A DNA stretch of 15,144 nt, taken from positions 1-15,144 of the forward strand of contig JBCCFX010000082.1 of NCBI GenBank assembly GCA_039029515.1. Reading direction: 5' to 3'. This document shows positions 12,601 through 15,144 of the stretch, piece after piece. A program made the position numbers and the translations under genes. The number at the start of each line of letters is the position of its first letter. Position 1 is the first letter of the stretch. The DNA is from JBCCFX01 sp039029515 (GTDB taxonomy: Bacteria > Planctomycetota > Phycisphaerae > Phycisphaerales > SM1A02). A model generated the notes under the pieces. It made no database searches, was not told the origin of the DNA, and saw only the letters and a program-made list of their open reading frames with translations.

Positions 12601-13146
12601 ATGAAGTGGACGTTATGGACTACGGCGATGACGATCGTGATTGCGGGATGTGCACCGCGCAGCGCGGTCGATGATCCACTGGTGATCGGTGAACATGTCC
12701 AGGCGTCACCGCATACCGATGCGATCTCACTGGCGTGGTTGGAAGGTTCATGGCGCCTGGTGAAGCCGGATGGCAATTTCATCGAGGAAACATGGCGTTC
12801 GTCGCCTGCGCCGGGCGTCGCGATGGTGGGCGTGAACTGGACGTGTTGCAACGAAGACGGCATTGGCGCGTTCGAAGTACTCGCGATTCACAGGGCAGAC
12901 GATGGAAGTCTCGAGTTTCACGCTAGGCCAGGCGGCCGCACGCCGGCGACGGTGTTTCGTGAGCGCAAGACCGAGCATCAATCGCGGTGGATCTTCGAGA
13001 ACCCCAATCACGATTTTCCGACGGAGATCCACTACCGCCGCACGAGCGATGATCGACTGGAAGCGACGATCTGGGGGCCGGTCGACGGTCGCCAGATGAT
13101 CATGGGCGGGCTCTGGCTGTTTGAGCGGACGACGGGCGCATCATGA
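12601..13146 (+). CDS. DUF6265-like lipoprotein
   Basis: 181 residues. The N-terminus MKWTLWTTAMTIVIAGC has a good lipobox (I-A-G-C) with Cys17 as the acylation site. The mature domain (about 43-177) reads like the DUF6265 family: AWLEGSWRLV, an EETWRSS stretch with MVGVN behind it, FEVLAI, and the characteristic RWIFENPNHDFPTEIHYRR (about 127-145). Family function is unknown; a lipocalin-like beta barrel is plausible. I chose the ATG at 12601 because the signal peptide starts there; the open frame continues upstream to 12385 without signal-peptide or domain content. There is no Shine-Dalgarno, and TACACT six nt upstream suggests leaderless expression. Its stop overlaps the start of the glycosylase gene (ATGA), so the two genes are probably co-translated. 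Any functional tie to DNA repair is unclear. Confidence 0.82.
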   Translation: MKWTLWTTAMTIVIAGCAPRSAVDDPLVIGEHVQASPHTDAISLAWLEGSWRLVKPDGNFIEETWRSSPAPGVAMVGVNWTCCNEDGIGAFEVLAIHRADDGSLEFHARPGGRTPATVFRERKTEHQSRWIFENPNHDFPTEIHYRRTSDDRLEATIWGPVDGRQMIMGGLWLFERTTGAS

Positions 13147-14354
13147 CGGCGACCGTGGCGGCTACGGTGTCGGCTGTGGATGCGCGTCGTCTGCTGATGC
13201 AGGGCGCGGGGCTGCTTGAGCGCACGGATCAGCCGGCGACAAGCGCGGTGCTTCACGATGTGCTGGACCATCTCGGGTATGTGCAATTGGACACGATCAA
13301 CACGGTCGTTCGCGCGCACGAACACATCCTGCACACGCGGCTGGACAACTATGTGCCGGGCGATCTACTGCACGCACTCGCGGCGCATCGACGTTTGTTT
13401 GAGCATTGGACGCACGATGCATCGGTGATTCCGGTTGCTTGTCTGCCCGCATGGATGCCGCGTTTCGAGGCGTATCGGGCCAGGATTCCGACGACGGCAT
13501 GGTGGACGAAGACACTCGGTCGCAATGCGAAACGACTGATTGCGGAGGTGCTCGAACATGTTGAAGCGCACGGTGAAGTGATGAGCCGGGACTTCGAGCG
13601 TCAGGACTCGAAGGCCGGAACGTGGTGGGGATGGAAGCCACAGAAGGCGGCGTTGGAGTATCTATGGCGATCGGGCGAGTTGGCGATCGCACGGCGCGAG
13701 GGTTTTCAGAAGGTGTTCGCGCCGTTCGATTCGGTGTATCCGCATGTGCGCGCGCTGATACCTTTCGATGTGGACGCGCAGGTGGAATGGACGTGTCGAT
13801 GCGCTCTGGACCGGCACACTTTTGCGACGGCGAAGGAGCTGGCGGAGTTCCATGCGTTGATCAAGTCACCGCAGGCACGTGCGTGGGCGGAGGCTGCGGC
13901 GGATCGAGGCGAGATTGAACGTGTGGAGGTCTCGCACGCGAGGGATGGTTCATCGACGGTGTGCTACGCGACGCCTGACTGGCGGGAGCGCCGCGATCTG
14001 ATCCCGGCAACGGACGGCGGAACGATTCGGGTGTTGAGTCCGTTCGATCCGATCTGCCGGGACCGTGCTCGACTGGAGCGGCTCTTCGGCTTCACGTATC
14101 GATTTGAAGCGTTCGTGCCTGCCCCGAAGCGTGTGTATGGCTATTACGTGCTGCCGGTGCTGGAAGGTGACCGGATGATTGGCCGGTTGGATGCGAAGAC
14201 GGACCGTCAGGCGGGCGAGCTTCGCGTTCTGGGCGTGTGGTGGGAATCGGGCGTGCGGCCGACAGCGGCCCGTCAGAAGCGTCTGGAGAGGGCTCTGTCG
14301 CGTCTGTCGGCCTTTGCGGGTGGCGAGGGTCGGGTGGTGGGTCTGGGGACCTGA
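13143..14354 (+). CDS. ycaQ: YcaQ/AlkX-family DNA glycosylase (HTH_42 winged-helix fold)
   Basis: A 403-residue protein of the HTH_42 superfamily. E. coli YcaQ (AlkX) removes alkylated bases and unhooks interstrand crosslinks; AlkZ is a relative. The catalytic motif of the YcaQ branch, Q-x-D, is present as Gln48-Leu49-Asp50 in LGYVQLDTI, whereas the AlkZ branch has Q-x-Q. Other family blocks are HWTHDAS (88-94), WWGWKPQKAALEYLW (161-175), LSPFDPICRDRARLERLFGF (298-317) and YGYYVLPVL (332-340) followed by GRLDAK. The length matches the family. The ATG at 13143 overlaps the preceding stop as ATGA, which supports this start. Arg- and Trp-rich stretches fit DNA binding in the cytoplasm. Nothing looks truncated. 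A heptamer array begins on the first base after the stop. Glycosylase identity is confident; the preferred lesion is not readable from sequence. Confidence 0.93.
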   Translation: MTATVAATVSAVDARRLLMQGAGLLERTDQPATSAVLHDVLDHLGYVQLDTINTVVRAHEHILHTRLDNYVPGDLLHALAAHRRLFEHWTHDASVIPVACLPAWMPRFEAYRARIPTTAWWTKTLGRNAKRLIAEVLEHVEAHGEVMSRDFERQDSKAGTWWGWKPQKAALEYLWRSGELAIARREGFQKVFAPFDSVYPHVRALIPFDVDAQVEWTCRCALDRHTFATAKELAEFHALIKSPQARAWAEAAADRGEIERVEVSHARDGSSTVCYATPDWRERRDLIPATDGGTIRVLSPFDPICRDRARLERLFGFTYRFEAFVPAPKRVYGYYVLPVLEGDRMIGRLDAKTDRQAGELRVLGVWWESGVRPTAARQKRLERALSRLSAFAGGEGRVVGLGT

Positions 14355-14403
14355 GTTGGGGGTAGAGGGTAATGGGTTCTGGGTTGGGGGTTGTGGGTTG
14401 GCG
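14355..14403. repeat. Heptamer tandem array D, consensus GTTNNGG, 7 units
   Basis: Seven 7-nt units in strict phase, starting on the base directly after the TGA stop of the glycosylase gene. Units two and three carry GTA instead of GTT, and the last unit ends GCG. On the minus strand the unit reads CCNNAAC. The plus strand is G-rich, with repeated GGG/GGGG runs, so it could also form a G-quadruplex. Confidence 0.88.
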
Positions 14404-14416
14404 CGTTGTGTGATTC

Positions 14417-14453
14417 AAAAAGAACAACCGGGCAGCACGAGGCTGCCCGGTTG
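14417..14453 (-). terminator. Rho-independent terminator of the PEP-CTERM-type gene
   Basis: A perfect 12-bp stem (14425-14436 against 14442-14453, arm CAACCGGGCAGC) closes a 5-nt loop. On the minus strand it is followed by TTCTTTTT (14417-14424). It lies 26 nt past the stop of the minus-strand gene. On the plus strand only a short mixed sequence follows, so it acts mainly on the minus strand, though the hairpin may also protect the 3' end of the glycosylase transcript. Confidence 0.9.
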
Positions 14454-14479
14454 TGGTAATCGAATCAGTCGCGGCGGGT

Positions 14480-15144
14480 TCAGGCGCGACGACGACGGCG
14501 GGCCGCGAGGCCAGCAACGCCGAGGAGTCCGAGGGCGGCCGGGGCCGGAATCGGATCGGACTCGATGAAGTAGAAGCCGTTGAGCGAGATGCTGTCGCCG
14601 GCTTCAAGGTAGAACGTGTAGGTCAGCTTGATGTCGGTCATCGCGTTGAGCGGGCCGGCTTCAGGACCAAAGTCGAGGCTCGGGAGGGCGGCGGTGTCAC
14701 CGGCGCCGCCGAAGCCGAAGGACTGGAAGCCAGCACCCATGGTGCGTGACGATGCGCCATCGACAAAGGCTTCGTACAGGTTCGCACCTGCGGGGATTTC
14801 AACGCCACCCAGGCCGTCCTGATCAGCGTCGGTCGTGCTGCCCGAGACCTGACCGCGATGGCTGGTGCCATTCATCAGGGCGGGGTTCACGAAGGCCGTG
14901 GCGTCGATCGTGAAGACCTGGCCAATGCCCGTGTTGTTCGTCATGGAGAACACGTTGACCACGAACGGGTCGGTGTCCCAGACGAGCGTATATTCCATAT
15001 CAATGTTGTCAGCGGCGGTCGCACCGGTCTGGACCTGCACGCTCTTCGTGACGGTCTTGATGTTGCTGCCACTGAAGGTGAAATCACCAAAGTCATAGCT
15101 CTCGAGCGACTGCACTTCGGCATCGCCTTCATCGCCATAGGACC
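14480..15144 (-). CDS. PEP-CTERM-type surface or exported protein (5' end outside window)
   Basis: The frame is open from the right edge to the TGA at 14480-14482, giving 221 visible residues; no ATG occurs in the visible frame, and the GTG at 15115 is probably an internal valine. The bulk is beta-rich and poor in Cys and Lys, with TVTKSVQVQTG, MEYTLVWDTDPFVVNVF and LTYTFYLEAGDSISLNGFYF, as in secreted PEP-CTERM proteins. The C-terminus is the sorting signal: a PIPAPAA motif, a hydrophobic helix (LGLLGVAGLAA) and a basic tail of five arginines. The usual PEP triplet reads PAP, a variant common in Phycisphaerae-like genomes. Such signals are cut by an exosortase, which frees the protein to the envelope or matrix; no exosortase gene is in the window. 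The ligand or structural role is unknown. A strong terminator lies downstream. Confidence 0.85.
   Translation of the reverse strand, partial: SYGDEGDAEVQSLESYDFGDFTFSGSNIKTVTKSVQVQTGATAADNIDMEYTLVWDTDPFVVNVFSMTNNTGIGQVFTIDATAFVNPALMNGTSHRGQVSGSTTDADQDGLGGVEIPAGANLYEAFVDGASSRTMGAGFQSFGFGGAGDTAALPSLDFGPEAGPLNAMTDIKLTYTFYLEAGDSISLNGFYFIESDPIPAPAALGLLGVAGLAARRRRRA

Overview
The window comes from a GC-rich bacterium, most likely a planctomycete and probably of the Phycisphaerae type. Three proteins point there: a ThiD2-ThiE fusion, a TIGR03790-type secreted protein with a calcium-loop (dockerin-like) tail, and a PEP-CTERM-type protein whose anchor reads PAP and ends in a run of arginines. This placement is an inference from gene content; there is no rRNA in the window. 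Twelve protein genes fill most of the DNA, two of them cut by the window edges. I saw no tRNA, rRNA, CRISPR array, transposase, phage gene or restriction/defence gene.

Layout. (1) 1-879, +: 3' part of a ThiD2-ThiE thiamine-synthesis fusion, overlapping tail to tail with an unrecognised two-TM membrane protein (868-1452, -). (2) 1539-2651, -: a CaCA-family Ca2+/H+ antiporter. (3) 2652-2918: a divergent gap made largely of two different arrays of 7-nt tandem repeats. (4) 2919-3803, +: a PhnP-like metallo-beta-lactamase-fold hydrolase; then 3958-4830, +: the F1 gamma subunit atpG, without other ATP synthase genes beside it. (5) 9780 down to 4831, -: a tightly packed five-gene run, probably one operon: malate dehydrogenase, DUF2846-like lipoprotein, a second putative lipoprotein, a membrane-anchored FG-GAP protein with seven calcium loops, and a membrane-anchored TPR protein. 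The last three overlap by 1 and 8 nt. A promoter is visible upstream of mdh. (6) 10127-12298, +: a secreted TIGR03790-type protein with eight calcium-binding loops, ended by a strong rho-independent terminator. (7) 12601-14354, +: a two-gene unit, a DUF6265-like lipoprotein and a YcaQ-family DNA glycosylase sharing an ATGA overlap. (8) 14480-15144, -: a PEP-CTERM-type surface protein running off the right edge, with its own strong terminator.

Housekeeping genes (thiE, atpG, mdh, ycaQ) are mixed with envelope and secreted proteins typical of planctomycetes. No complete defence or biosynthetic system can be recognised. The most unusual structure is non-coding: four unrelated families of heptanucleotide tandem repeats, all in intergenic DNA and several touching a start or stop codon exactly. 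One family occurs twice around a short segment holding a terminator and two further perfect hairpins. Also worth checking are the isolated atpG, two -10-like hexamers placed six nucleotides before an ATG (possible leaderless mRNAs), and the mdh/lipoprotein/propeller/TPR operon.
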